DNA of 64,000 bases from Lepeophtheirus salmonis. Taxonomy: Eukaryota; Arthropoda; Copepoda; Siphonostomatoida; Caligidae. The DNA lies in NCBI RefSeq assembly GCF_016086655.4, contig NC_052144.2, positions 27,931,896-27,995,895 of the forward strand. Direction: 5' to 3'. Made by a program: the position numbers and the translations under genes. Below the pieces are notes generated by a model that made no database searches, was not told the DNA's origin, and saw nothing but the letters and a program-made list of their open reading frames with translations. Shown here one piece after another: positions 24,366 through 36,721 of the stretch; within the stretch, counting starts at the first letter, position 1; each line of letters starts with the position of its first letter.

Positions 24366-24786
24366 ACGAAAATCAATCATGGTTACCCAGAAAATTTAAA
24401 GAATTAATTAGAGGAGAGAAAGAATAATGCTCATGACGTTTCATTAGATCGGCTAAAATCAGCTCTGACAAGGGAGGAAGGAGAAAAGGATGTAAACAAG
24501 GACATTTGTTAAAATTACTCCGATGTCGATCCCCAATTCCACTTTGAGTCCAAAAAATGACTTACAATTATACCACTGCAACAAATCTTCAGAGATTTCA
24601 CTCCGTCATTTTTGAGCAAACCCGAATATTCAATCAGGTTTTGAATATATTTGAATCTGTTTAGGAAAGAGTGTTCACTACTCAGAAATTGAATAATAAT
24701 GCCAACTGCTAAGGAGAAAAAAAACATTTTCTAATTTCTAAGTAAAAAAAAACGAGCCCGCTAAAAAAATTACCGGATTTACATCA
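24366..24786 (+). repeat. Dispersed repeat T, copy 1 (partner 62656-62992)
   Basis: Shared blocks in order: AAAATCAAT, GGTTACCC or GGTAACCC, AAAATTACTC, GATGTC, CCAATTC, GAGTCCAA, GACTTACAATTATA, CAACAAATC, CGAATATTCAATCAGGTTTT, GACAACTGCTAAGGA or GCCAACTGCTAAGGA, and CCGGATTTACAT. This copy carries about 120 bp (24395-24505) that the other lacks. The match exceeds 75% by eye, high for this window, so the family spread fairly recently. No coding capacity recognised. Confidence 0.7.
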
Positions 24787-26335
24787 CTAATCATATTATA
24801 CTCATGCTCTGTTTCCAAAAGAATACAATATATTTTTTAACCCCCGTAGTATTTAAGTGTATACATTTCCCATTTTATATAGCTTATTTAGTATTCGGGA
24901 TAACTTAAAAAATTTAATTATTAAAAAAAAAGGTTTAACTATTTGGCTAAATACCAGAGGATTTCGTCCCTTTTTTCCGTTTCTTTTTAGATCAAAGGTT
25001 GCGAGGTAAAATAAAGGTAAGAATATACTATATATTGAGACCGGCAATGTTTTAAAACGATTAAATTTTGATCTATAGCCTAAGATTGCGGTATGGACAG
25101 AAATCGATCTAGAAAACATCCCTTAAACCCGATTATCTACACTATTAATTAATTCGAATGATAAAGTTTTAAAAAAAAGTGTTCAAATATGTATTTATTG
25201 GCCAGACCCCGTTTTTAACCTGTTTTTTGTCTTATATGTATCTCAATTTATGGGTCTATTTTGAGTCTTTCTTTTGGTATGGGTACTTTAGTACAGATTT
25301 AAAAGTAAGGAGGTTTTGTGAAAATGACGTCATATATTAATACTATATTATGATGGCACTTTTCATTTATATGTTCTATCATAAAGTGGGTTGGCCAATA
25401 GTCTTTTGCCCCCAGCCCCTCTCTTTTGGAGCTCTATCAGTTATTAATTTATCAAAATGAGCAAATTCAATTTTATCCCAACTTTTCAAGTAACATCATA
25501 TCTTGGTAGTATTATGATGGAAAAAATATTTTTACAATTCAAGATAAATTAACTTGAATAGAAAATATCTAGGATATCTCAAGGATTTATTGTTTTTAAA
25601 TTTATGATAAAGTTCCTTCATTTTTAGTACTAATTTATTGTAGTAAACATTTGTGGATGATGCTAATAGTAGGCAAGGTTATATTAAGTAGATGTCTAAT
25701 AATACATGCCACTATTAGATAAATTTAGAGAAAATCGACTTCCTCAAATGATAATGCAATCCAACCTTTTTTCATACCAATATTATCAATAAAATGATCA
25801 TATGTAGATAATCACGGCACAAGGGTAAACCATCATTTGAATTGATTCCATGATTTATAGTTCAAATCAGGACAAAAATATTTGTGATAGAATAATATAC
25901 TTTTATCTGCTATAGTGTTGGCTTATGGTTGTCGTCCGGAATGGGATAAATATAATTTTTTTTTGAGACTACGTCTAAGCCAAAAAAAAATATATATGTT
26001 AGTATAATCTTTTTCCGAAAATATTGTCGTTACTAAAAAAGTTTCAAAGAAATAAGGAGTGATGCAGCATGCCCCAGTGGTGGGGTAGACCCTGTAACCT
26101 AAATTACATATTAGTTCATCGAATATATAAAATTTATCATCGACAGTGTAATTAACTTGATAAACATGTCGAAAAAACAAAAAGAAAACTAAAGTAAAAT
26201 TTAATTAAATGAACATTTTTCGACGAAAATTAAAAATTATTTTTTCTAGAGTGCTTAAAATATGCTCTTTCATGCGAAAATAAGGCCTAAAATTGAATTT
26301 TATTTTAACGCCTCCCACTTAATAATCACTCTTTA
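24787..26335. other. AT-rich spacer with a family R copy
   Basis: A decayed family R copy sits at 24940-25025 (AAATACCAGAGGATTT, TTCCGTTTCTTTTTAG, GGTAAGAATA). Otherwise AT-rich with no gene seen. Confidence 0.5.
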
Positions 26336-26336
26336 G

Positions 26337-26538
26337 TAGTGATGTGTGAGTCCTTATTTATTCGATCCAGTCCAGTCATTGGAACAGTTCTTCGGACTGT
26401 CAGTACTAGCACTTATTAAAAATAAGATATAAAGTTAATTGACGTCATCAAGGACTGAACTTGCAGGACTGAATTGGACTAGACCAAGAATGAACTGGAC
26501 TGAAGTCTTCAGTCCTAAATAAGGACTGATAAAACACT
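26337..26538. mobile_element. Palindromic family P, copy 2, with probable 8-bp target duplication
   Basis: Left end TAGTGATGTGTGAGTCCTTA. The reverse complement of the right end is TAGTGTTTTATCAGTCCTTA. Subterminal sequence is rich in GGACTG/CAGTCC words, so the two halves can pair almost throughout. Flanks CTCTTTAG and CTTATTAG agree at six of eight positions, consistent with an aged 8-bp duplication. About 200 bp with no coding content. Inference: a hAT-like MITE. Confidence 0.65.
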
Positions 26539-26719
26539 ACTTATTAGCTAATTTGTGTTCATTACTTAGTGGGGTAAGTACATTATTACGTATTTCTCAA
26601 AGGATCTTTATAATTAAGGCTATAAGTATATGTAGTTTCAAATTACTCCCGAGTATTAAAATACCCGTTTCTACACAAGTATCAGTTCAATTGGCCAAGA
26701 CCCATCCCAATTATACATA

Positions 26720-27529
26720 TTAGTTTGGGGAAAAAGTAATTTTGTATTTCCCGCCACTTTTTTAACTAAGTATATCTAGTTCATTATTGTTCACACGGGA
26801 TCATACGATAAGGTATTCTAAATGTGTGAGTGTATACTCCAAACGCTTCTTTGAGGTATTACACTTGCCTGTTCAGTCGGGAATTATCCTGCGTCGAGTA
26901 TGGAGGTCTAAAAGGAAGAAATTCACCATATTTTACATTTGTACTACCTGAAGGTGAAAAACACGTCGAAAGCGACCAATTTTTTTGTGATGTATACGGG
27001 GTAAATACTCTTTCGGTTCGTGTTGCACAACAGTTGTTCGAGCGGGTTTTTTTCCACGCTCAATTATGCCCTGTACCATGAACAAATCGACTGTTTAAAG
27101 CTGGTGATTAAGCAGAAGAGTCAATATTGGCGAACACGAGATAGCAAGACATCATCAAGACAACGCCAGGCTGCACACATATTTGATGACGCATCAGAAG
27201 CTCTTACAGTTTGGATGGGAATTTCGTATGCATCCACCCAACATTCCGTACCTGGAACCAAGTGACTACCATCTGTTCTTGCCTATGGGCAACGCGCTTA
27301 GGAGTAAAAATTTGGCCTCAATAAAGGTCTGAAAAAGTTGGTTGTCCGAGTTTTTTTGCCAATAGCCACAAGGGCTTCCACGAGAAGGGCATTATGAAGT
27401 TGGATGGTCGTTGGCAACAAGTTATCAAACAGAATGGAGCATATTTGGTTTAATTAGGATGATTGTAACACTTTTTATAAAGTATTGAAATAAAGCGAAA
27501 AATACGAAATTACTTATTCCCCAACCTAT
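26720..27529 (+). mobile_element. Mariner element, internally deleted, with paired TIRs
   Basis: Seen: left end TTAGTTTGGGGAAAAAGTAA. The reverse complement of the right end is TAGGTTGGGGAATAAGTAAT. Both continue TTTTGTATTT or TTCGTATTT. A TA precedes the left end. The right duplication is blurred. Transposase pieces in several frames: KEEIHHILHLYYLK and DVYGVNTLSVRVAQQLFER (N-terminal helix-turn-helix, about 26905-27050), then HEQIDCLKLVIKQK (27075-27120). Next are EPSDYHLF with the third catalytic Asp (about 27260) and GIMKLDGRWQQVIKQNGAYLV to a stop near 27450. About 500 bp of the middle, including the first catalytic Asp, is missing. The family resembles Hsmar1/Bmmar-type mariners, but the subfamily is not settled. 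Confidence 0.85.
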
Positions 27530-28400
27530 GTTAGTAGGCGTATAAGAGAAATTCATCATTTACCAAACTAACTACGAGCCCTTTGTTCTGCTCATCAAGT
27601 TCCCCTTTCCGCCCTAACCTCCTCCTCTGAAGGATTTGATTTTCAACAAAAACATATCTATAAAAACTAAAAATAATATATACTTTGAAGTATTAACACA
27701 CTTCACAATCTTGAGTAAAAATAAAGTAAAAGTGAAAATACCCAAATTGCATCCCAATATTTCATAGACATATGTACTTCTCTCAATTATAGACTTTGTA
27801 TTCAAATTTCTGCGATCATACATAAGAAAAATGTTAATGATAGTTTCGAAATTTCATTTGATTTATGAGACTTAATTGGATACTGATTAGACCTTTCAAA
27901 TTAAATTTATCTATTTGTCTAATTGTGGTGAGGAATTTTGCTACTTCACTTGCAAATTACAGCGTTTCAAAACAGATGAATCAAAAGAATTTGTTGATGG
28001 AATTGGAACAATACAAATGTAATTCTAACTACATTTTGAGAAAAATTATTCAAAAATGATTTTTTTAATTAATTTACCTTGAATTGGTAAGATGGAGTTG
28101 CACTTATTAGGTATAATTAAACATTAGAGTATTATATTTACTCCCTTTATCCAATCAAACCTGACAGGATCTGAAATTTTAAACACAAAGAGAAAGTCTG
28201 TCGAAAAATTCAAATTACTCCACGACAACATTTCCTGTTGATATAAACTCTGCATTCAACTTTTGATTTTTCAAATTCTAAAATGTTTTTAGAAATAACT
28301 GTTCATGAAAATCATAATGAGTTTTGCCACGATACGTGTCGCGAAAATGAAGACAAGTCCGGCACGGACGTAAAAATTTCCCCCATGCAAAGGAAACAAA
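27530..28400. other. AT-rich spacer
   Basis: No recognisable gene or element. Confidence 0.5.
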
Positions 28401-28402
28401 TA

Positions 28403-29207
28403 CTGGGTGGTCCATTGAAATCTGAACACTTACTTATTCAATAATTAATTAAGGTTGAGGGATTGAAATTAATTCATATTGCGATATATTAAAGCATAAA
28501 CAATTAGTTACAAAACAAAACAAACCTGAGATCTCTAGCTTAAGTACAAGTTGAGAAAATGATACTTTAACATGATCGACGAATTTCTATTCATGCATTC
28601 CATGAAGTCGTGTGTCTCCAAGACACCCGTCTACACCGTTAGGAAGTCGGAAAATTTGAAGAGGAAGAAGGGTCCTGTCAAAAAGCCAAAATGGATCTGG
28701 AGGAAGTAAAGAAAACAGGCCTGGTCAATTCCCTCAAGTCCATGAGGGCCATGCAAGAGATCTCGGGGTTTCACACAAGACTGTACAGAAAGCTATCAAA
28801 ACAGTAGGTGGAAGAGACTTGTGAGGATGGAGAGGGCACCTTTTGAGACCAGCCATGGAAGAAACCCATCTCCTCTGTAACAAGACTCTTTTGAGCACTT
28901 TTTGCGCCTTGATGCCAACACCCTAGACGACATATTTGGGTACATGTGCTACAAATATGCAATCTCCTTGTGCCAGTATCAGTGACGAGAAGGCTTCAGA
29001 AACCGTTAGACATGCAGAAGTGAATTAATGTGCGCCCCTACGATACAGCCAATAAAAACTAAAACTTATGCAGATACAATATTGCTGACTTACGGTCTAC
29101 CTCCATATATCCCTCCCTCCAACCCCCTTGATTTTGAAGTTTGGGGCGTGTTAGAGAAGAATGTCCGACACGCCTCTCATCGAAAGTTGTATTCGCTCTG
29201 TGGTGTG
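28403..29207 (+). pseudogene. Tc1-like element remnant with degraded transposase
   Basis: A left terminus CTGGGTGGTCCATTGAAATC follows a TA (28401-28402) and has the look of a Tc1/mariner inverted repeat. Inside, in shifting frames: MKSCVSKTPVYTVRKSENLKR, an HTH block HARDLGVSHKTVQKAIKTVG (about 28745-28805), and PPSNPLDFEVWGVLEKNVRH (about 29115-29175), the third catalytic region. The DEK block and QDxAPxH block are gone. The right inverted repeat was not found. Many lesions make it certainly inactive. Confidence 0.7.
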
Positions 29208-30815
29208 TAACATTATCGTTTTATTTACTTTTATGGATATGACGTAGGGATTAGTTATAGGTATAGTCAATCAATGCACATTTTTAGCAGTAGGGTCTAC
29301 TTGTATATACATTTTATTATAGTAGTTTTATATACCTCATTTTAATAGTATACACTAATAAATATAAGTTAGTGTATGGTTATACCCCTAATCCAATCGT
29401 CTACTTTATTAGCTCTTCCTCCGGTCCGTTACTTCTATAATTAAGTAGCGTTCTTTGAACACTATGTACACTCTGAGCTCCCAGCATGAGAGCGTAATAG
29501 GCCACTACCTTCATCGTCAAGAGCTATCAATTTGTTAACTGGCGTGTCGAAGTTGTTACCTCTTGTGAATGAGGACTTACTGAATAAGAAATATAGTTAA
29601 ATAAAGTATTTAAGCATATCAAAAAAAAATTGTGTGGTATTTTCTCGATTCAATAAAAATCACGTTTTGCGTAATTTAATCATACTACTGCACGTTTTGG
29701 ATCCCCACTTTGTAGACCTATTGGACAGCGCGCTCGGGAGAAATTATTCTCATAAACTCAATGTGCGTATGCTCGACTCACACTCGCTCCTAGAAAATGA
29801 AATATATGTACGTCATGTTTGTATATTGAGTTTAAGACAATATATAGATCAAATTGAGTAATGGTAGTACTATAGTAATGTTTATTTATACTAAATCAGT
29901 GCAGCTCAATCTAATCAATTAAATGAATATTTTATAAACATCTTATATTATGGAATAACTAAATGCGGGATTTCCGGGGAAAACGGGATGACGGGATATG
30001 TATTTATATACATTGTTTACAGTAAGTATGTAGGTCTAACACACATGTTTTCACTTTTCTTCTTTCCAACTCTCTTCTCTAATAAATGACCCGTACACTA
30101 ACGAGATTAGTTCACGTAGAAGTCATAATATGTCGGTATATGTACATAGTACAATGTAGGAGCAATGATACGTTCAAGTTGTACACAACATAACTACATA
30201 TACCTATATAGGAAGTCAAGAAAAGACTTTTCCATCGTTAATCCATTTACTCAAATCCCTTCTGATTCAGCTTATAAGGATGACATATATACAAGTAACA
30301 TAATCAAAGTTCATATATCTTGCTTAGATTATAATTATTATCATACTTAAAGAGTTGTTTCATTTCCATCATGATTAAACCATTAAAATGTCTTCAAGGA
30401 ATCTACTACTGTTGGATTCGAAACCAGAAAAAAACATTTAACTTTACTTAAGTCGACAATTTTCTTAAAGTTACTCGAACTGTCCCGAAATATTATGTGA
30501 AAGACTTTTCTAAACTCGTGCATAGATTAATTTGTATCTCCTGTTGTTTCTAGTTTACATTCTACTCTTCATTAAACAATCATAAGATCCATCCAAATGG
30601 TGGAACTGTTGGGGGAAAAAAAACACGTTTCCAAACTTCAGCAACCCATTGAATATTTATTCTTTCTAACAACTGTGATGCCGAGTGAAAGGTATTTTTT
30701 TATTACTGAAGAAATTATACTACAAAGAGGAAATCAAATTAGTAGTGATAATAATGAGATATCTATAACTATCCGTGGTAACTTAAATAAATTTGACTAA
30801 ATCTTTACTGTAATT
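29208..30815. other. AT-rich spacer
   Basis: No gene recognised. A short segment at 29728-29800 (GGGAGAAATTATTCTC, AACTCAATGTG) resembles 16197-16225 inside the 704-bp MITE, so a related copy may lie here. The open frames at 29634-29861 and 30165-30350 show no protein signature. Confidence 0.45.
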
Positions 30816-30816
30816 A

Positions 30817-31370
30817 CAGGGTGGCGATTTGAAATCCGGAAAATTTAAGGATAATGTATTTTATAATTTATTTTGCTAACTTAATTATGTAATTCACATA
30901 ACAATGGTCGCACGGCGTTCGTATTCGGAAAACATTTCAAAGATTTTGTATATTTTCTTATACAGTTTTGTTGGGCTAAATCTAATGAACACACTTCCAC
31001 AAACATAGATCTACCAAGATATTGAGGTCTAAAATTGTGTCGAATTTGAAATCTTTTCTGATTGACAAAATTAAGTAATGCCATCTCGAACATTGTAACT
31101 TTTAAAGACCAAACCAAAAATTTCTGAACTTCTGCCCAGGAACTTGTGGTCACCATACTGACCGATGCAAATCCCTAGAATTATGCATTTTAGTAGTATA
31201 TTGAGGCCAAGCATTGTTGCTTTCAACACCACAATATTGGTGTTCTAAAGAACTCTGCCAATGAGAAGTGGATACATATATCTGAGGAGTAGATCAAGAA
31301 TTTTTGTGGAGCATTCTCAAAAAAATTTGAGGTCATTATTGCCACTGATGGTAGTAGCTATATCGAGTAA
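30817..31370 (+). pseudogene. Tc1-like remnant with preserved C-terminus
   Basis: The left end CAGGGTGGCGATTTGAAATC follows TA at 30815-30816. A frame from ATG 30903 gives MVARRSYSENISKILYIFLY, typical of a transposase N-terminus, then decays. The C-terminal block reads YIEAKHCCFQHHNIGVLK, KWIHISEE, a stop, then IKNFCGAFSKKFEVIIATDG and YIE to a stop at 31368-31370. This matches the closing helix of Tc1-like transposases. The catalytic middle is deleted. No right inverted repeat was found. Confidence 0.65.
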
Positions 31371-32200
31371 AATCTACTTTTTAATACTAATTTGACATTT
31401 ATTTGTAAATAAGTTTTTTGAATTAGACACCTGAGTCAATAAATAGATCTGGTTGAAGTTATATACAAAAAGTGTGCTATTTTTTTTTCACAAGGTATGT
31501 TGGGTTTCATTCTGAAAATCCTAAATTGGTCTGAGATCGTTAAAATGTTTATCTTAATTCGGTCACACCTTGGTGTGAATTGGTCTACTTATAAAATTAG
31601 TTTTAGAAAAAAACGAAAAACAGTCCCTGATTTAAATGTTGGTCCATAGTTTCAAACCGAGGTCTGGACACCAAGTCTCAACACTAATACTGTTATACAA
31701 TATTGTAGAAGGCCTCTCTAATAGACTACCCCTCATAAAACTTCTATAACAAGGGATCTTTTTCAAAAAAAAAAAAAAAAAAAAACTTCCCATCCCTCCA
31801 TAAATCATGGCTAACACTTTAAAACTCATATAGATTTTGAAGATGATAAATATGTAATAAGAACTCGAGTAACGGTCATTTTATTTGTGTGGCGTGGTTA
31901 AAAAAGGAAAATTCAAGATGAGTATCGATAGGCATTGTATATAATATTTATTTACATGTGGAAACCTATGTGCATGTGTAGGTCGTATGACCTTAGTTAT
32001 TATACTTGGTAAAAAGGATTTCGTATCTCTCAGTGTGAACTATTATGATCTATGTATTCCTGAAGAGCAGTTTGAATGACGTCATACACAGATATTTCTA
32101 TATAATTAAGTTTATCAATTGAAATCAAATATATTTGCCAAACTTTCAAAAAGTAATACATTCTAATTTATATGTTAATTTTCGAAATGTTTTCGACCTT
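31371..32200. other. AT-rich spacer
   Basis: No gene recognised. A long poly-A tract lies at 31767-31786. Confidence 0.5.
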
Positions 32201-32259
32201 GATGCCATATAAACTTTTCAAACCCTTGAATTTTACAAGACCTTAATCTAGAACCAATT

Positions 32260-33235
32260 ACCCATGTCGAGGGGGTTAAGATCTGGACTCAAAGGGGGCC
32301 AGATAGATTTGTCTCAAAAAGGAATGTTTGCTTTATGCCACTCTTGGCATTGAACACTAGTATGTATAGGAGCTCCATCTTACTGAAACTAAACTTAATC
32401 GTTTCAGATTAATTGGTTTTAAACCACTATAAAAATATAGTCACCCATCTTTATAAGGAGGCCCTCCGGAATAAAAACCCAATGAAGCTTATTTCCTTAA
32501 TTTGAAATCCCTATCTAAATCAAAAGGGATCGACTATTAAATCATTTCGATATTGTTCTTTGGTCTCAGGATACATCTTTTGATAATGAGGCCAAGATTT
32601 GGTCTTTTTGACGGTTGAGTTTTTGATCCAGGTCCCATGTCTTCTCATCCAAAAAAGACAATATTTATTCTCCGTGTGCAAAGTTCTAATAACGTTTTAC
32701 TTCTTTGAATCCGTTTCATCCGTGTATCTTTCCTGAGATTCTGACCGTAACAAAACTTCAGGGAAACCATCACTAGGTACTTTTGGATGATTTGATTCAT
32801 CGAAGTCCTTGACACATTTATCTCCTGTCCCATTTTTGTCCTTGATCTCTGGTGATATCTCTATATTTTAATTTAACTTTCCGGACGTTATTCAGGTTCA
32901 AAGCGCACCTTGGGCGTCCACATCTTGGTTTATCGTCAACGTTTCAAGTCTTTCCAATCTAATAACGTTATATTTAACAGAACTGAGACTGGTTGAAGGT
33001 ATCAAAATCTGATTCACTTGAAGCGATGATTTGCCAGCACTATTGAGACTCTCTACTTCTTTTCTTAGATGATGTATCTTGACTAATAAAGTATCCTTAA
33101 TGGTCCTCTTTTTATATCAGAAGAGAGAAATTGAACTCAGATTGCATAGCAACCACTCAGATTGCAGTTACTATACTTTACTGCCAAAATTTTGCCAGCC
33201 AAATCTAAGAGGTTTAAGACTTTTGGACACCCTTG
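32260..33235 (-). pseudogene. Tc1-like element remnant, reverse strand
   Basis: The right end is CAAGGGTGTCCAAAAGTC when read inward from 33235, with TA at 33236-33237. The frames on the minus strand include TIKDTLLVKIHHLRKEVES (about 33100-33045), then a region rich in stops. The next block is QEINVSRTSMNQIIQK (32825-32780), an HTH-like piece. GAPIHTSVQCQEWHKANIPF and WPPLSPDLNPLDMGNWF (32375-32265) cover the second and third catalytic regions. The QD before GAP is lost. The left terminus is not recognisable. The end motif differs from the other Tc1-like copies, so this is a separate family. Confidence 0.75.
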
Positions 33236-33437
33236 TATAATAAAATAATTGATTTATTTCATAATGAAGATGCTTGGTTTTGACAGGGACTTGTTCTCCT
33301 TTTGTGGTCTAAGTTTCTCTTAAAATGACAAAACCATCTTGAGAATTATATAATCAGATAGTATAATTAATTAATGAACAATTAATCTTTGAAATAATGA
33401 CATGGTATGTCAGCATGAGTCATCATCAAATAAATAT

Positions 33438-33594
33438 CAGGGTCGCCCACAGGATTATTTTTTGGGTAGGACTTGGTTAAGGAATTATTTTGAAAAAATT
33501 AAATTTGAAATATTAAACTATTTATTAAAAAACATAAATTCCTTAATTAGGTAGGGGCTCCAGCCCCTCCAGCCACACCCTGCGGACGCCCCGG
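33438..33594 (+). mobile_element. CAGGGGCGTC repeat family (family C), short copy
   Basis: Left CAGGGTCGCCCACAGGATTA. Right CCCCTCCAGCCACACCC then TGCGGACGCCCCGG. Flanks AATAT and AAAAT agree at four of five positions. The interior is AT-rich and much shorter (157 bp) than in other copies. Confidence 0.7.
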
Positions 33595-33613
33595 AAAATA
33601 TTTTTTTAGCAGT

Positions 33614-33709
33614 AAAGTGTCCGTTCCGCAATGTGGTCTTCCACCAATGTGTCCATTTGGCAAAGTGATCATTCGACAAAGTGTCCTTTCGGCAAAGTGG
33701 CTGGTAACT
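33614..33709 (+). repeat. 16-bp minisatellite, six units
   Basis: Six consecutive 16-mers of the form AAAGTGTCCTTTCGGC with internal substitutions (33614, 33630, 33646, 33662, 33678, 33694). Each begins AAnGTG. The last is degraded. It sits 20 bp after a family C element. Minisatellites of this kind are often carried inside non-autonomous transposons, but no carrier boundary is seen. Confidence 0.85.
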
Positions 33710-33776
33710 TCATAAACATTTTAATATGTGTTGCAACCTCTATTTAACAACTAACAAAAGTTGTTATTTTTAATAT

Positions 33777-34073
33777 TTGAAAAGGATTTTCTCCTATCAA
33801 AATCATGCGATTTCAATAAACTCCGAAGTATTAATATCATTCAAATTAATCGCCTTTGTCATAATAACGGCCTCAACTCGACCTCAAAAATGGGAGGAGG
33901 TCTTGACAACAGACTCCATTGGCAAGTTTCCAGAATTCATCCGGGATCCTGAATATCAGCTCAGATTTTTTGTTGTAGGAGGATTTGTTGATGTGTCAGT
34001 CAATTACACCTTGTACAAAAGGGAATTTTTGAATTTGTTTCCAATAAATTTAAGTTGTCCATTTTTTGTTTGA
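33777..34073 (+). other. Unrecognised 98-codon open frame
   Basis: The middle (RPQKWEEVLTTDSIGKFPEF then IRDPEYQLRFFVVGGFVDV) has a balanced, protein-like composition, unlike the AT noise around it. I recognise no family. It lacks a transposase signature and good splice context, so it may be a fragment of an exon or of a transposon ORF. Confidence 0.25.
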
Positions 34074-34675
34074 TTTTTTTTAGTTTACTGTAAACAGTTT
34101 TTGATTTTTGTAAGATTGATGGCTATGACGTGACTGTCTGGCACATCGTTTCGATTTTCTTCAAATTTAGGACTATACCGGACAGGACGTCAGAATTTTT
34201 TGTATCAATACCTTCTTAGTGATGAACAGTGATATGTGTATTTAATCAAAGTAATACGTTACTTATTATCTCAATAAAATGACTAGATTTTTGAAATAAA
34301 TTTTGTTTTCACAGTATTAGGAACAAGAAATGAAGATTAGTTAGATATAAAATACCTGATAAATTTCAACGATAATATATATTATACATAACTAAATACA
34401 GTTTTGACAATTTTTATATCGTTTATTTAGAATAGTGCTTCTAAAAACGTGTTAAGCGGAACTCAAGGGATACTTAATAGACATCCTGGGATTCCTCGAA
34501 AAATATTTCTTTAAACAAAACGACCTCTTTTGATAAACTTATAAAATTATTAGAATTTGGGACCTTCAGAGAAGTGTCTTTACTAAAGAAGGTTCTGCGT
34601 TGAATAAATTTTAGGAAGCAATACCGTCTAGTCTCATAAAAATATTGCATTACTTAGTTGATCCATTACATAATA

Positions 34676-35063
34676 ACACTTGGGCTGAAAGGTACCGGGA
34701 TCCACAAATAGATGACGCTATTTTTTATTATTATTTATCTCATTTTCAGTTAGTACCTTCTGTCAAAATACAGCTGTCAAAATTTCATGATAATCTGTTC
34801 TTAAGTGTGTGAGTTGTGGTAGTCTCCCTACTGTGACACTACTTTTCTAATTTCCAAAATAATGGATCAAAAACAATTTATTGTTTTATTTTTAAACTCC
34901 TTCTTGATGGGAAAAAATACCATTTAAGCTAAGGAATAGCTAAAAAAGTGTTTTAGGGCTCCCCTCCATAAAGCGAATAATCAAAATAATTTAAAAAAGT
35001 CAATTTTGAACGAAAAAAACAACATGTTTACTTTGTTAGGCCCGGACTTTTCAGTCCGTGTGT
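34676..35063 (+). mobile_element. Mariner-derived MITE, 388 bp, TA duplication
   Basis: Left end ACACTTGGGCTGAAAGG. The reverse complement of the right end is ACACACGGACTGAAAAG. TA flanks both sides (34674-34675 and 35064-35065). Near 34862 a frame starts MDQKQFIVLFLNSFLMGKNT, the N-terminus of a mariner transposase, but it stops after about 20 codons and the rest is deleted. CACTTGGGCTGAAAAG-like ends are known from several mariners. Confidence 0.8.
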
Positions 35064-35479
35064 TATGTCACATACAAATTATATTGCATAGTGGATCGGT
35101 TGAAATTACTTCAAGGACAGTATAAGTATGGGAGGTTCCCTCTCCATCCTTAAACTAGAAAATGAAAGGCACAAATCCATTATTTCCGTATAAGAGATTA
35201 GAAATTGTTTGAATCTTTCACCCTACGTTAGTTCTCTGGGTTGTTTATCCACCCCAGAGACTGAAATATCCTTCTAATGTTATGGTTGTATCATATTTTT
35301 GCTCTAATTCTTTGTAAATCAATGTTGTCTTTTACGTACTTGTGATTACGTTATTCTAGGAGTTAAATAATCATTATTACAATCTTTCAAAAGAAAATGA
35401 AAAATTGAGACAATCTCTTTTTGAGTGTTGAGGTAGCTAAACCTCCCTTAAAAGTATTGGCGTTAGAATGATTAAATAC

Positions 35480-35954
35480 TAAATTTTTAGGGAAGTTTTT
35501 TTAAATCTACAGCTGTTCAAAAAAAAAATGCTTAGGGAATAAATTTCAAAATTAAATTTTAAATAATATAATTTTAGGGATTTTTTTATTAAATCTACAG
35601 CTGTTCTAAAAAAAATTAAATGCTTAGGAAAAAAAATTCAAATTTTAAATATTAAATTTTTCGGGGAAAAATTTTAAAATTCCCCAGTTGTTTGCAAAAA
35701 TTTTAACATTTTCAACTGACATTTCAAAAATTCAATTTTTCGGAGAATAGTTTCAAAAATCCTTTGGTATTCACAAAAAATATACATTTTTTGAAAAAAA
35801 TTCAAAAATTCATAGCTGTTGACAGAAAATTGGAAAAATTAATTTTATCAAAAGAATTTCAATTTTTAAATTTTCTACTAATAAGCAAAAATTCTATTTT
35901 GGGGGGGGAGGGGGATCTACATCCCCTCCAGCCCAACCCTTGGAGACGCCTCTG
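35480..35954 (+). mobile_element. Family C repeat, left end not resolved
   Basis: Right end CCCCTCCAGCCCAACCC followed by TTGGAGACGCCTCTG. The interior is a mosaic of AAATTC/TTTTTGAAA words with repeated ACAGCTGTTC motifs, as in other family C copies. The left CAGGGGCGTC terminus is missing or unrecognisable. Confidence 0.55.
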
Positions 35955-36721
35955 TATATCTCACTATACTTAATGCAGACTTGTTAAGTTGTCCATATAT
36001 TTTTGTCAAATTTTTGATTGGAACTTTAAAGAAGCTCAATAAATATGTACCTACCTGTATTTATATCCAAAAATATGTAAATTGTTCTTTGTAGAAAGTA
36101 AGGAGAATATACTTACATCCTTGAATTCCTCGGATATCCCCATTTCCTCATTCCAATTAAGAGTCATGGTGACGTCATCTAAATAGAGGGAACACTCATT
36201 TACAGATTACGTCTTTGATATTAATACATGATTCACTAGTTCTAATTTTGTGAGAAAACGCTTCCATATTCAGCTAGAGCCAGGGGAAAATAATATCTAA
36301 ATATATTTTTGTCAGTTATAAATACTCAGGGTCATAGTATTCTACTTAAAACTTCTTAGAATTTCATCCTTGAATAATACATTTTTGTTCGGGTTACATC
36401 CTGTAGTCCAAGTGGAATAAAATTATTATGCGCACAGCCGACAAAAGAAATGGCTCATAGCATAACAATAGGGTACTATAAATCCAGTGGCGAAATAAAT
36501 AAATCCTTTATATCTACCAATTAATCATTAAATTATTTTTTCACATGAGTATATATTATTACTTAAAAACTCATGAAGAGTTCAAAAAAATTGACCAGAT
36601 AATATTGTTATTTTACTTGAGCAATTAAACTAATTAAGTGATTAAAAAAAAAACCCCTATATTAGAAAAAATATTTTCAAGCCAAATAAAAAAAAGAGGT
36701 ATTTAATGGTCAATACACAGT
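35955..36721. other. AT-rich spacer
   Basis: Nothing recognised. Confidence 0.45.

Noticed and set aside
33614..33709. Considered as a CRISPR-like array
   Set aside because: Units are contiguous 16-mers without spacers, in eukaryotic DNA.
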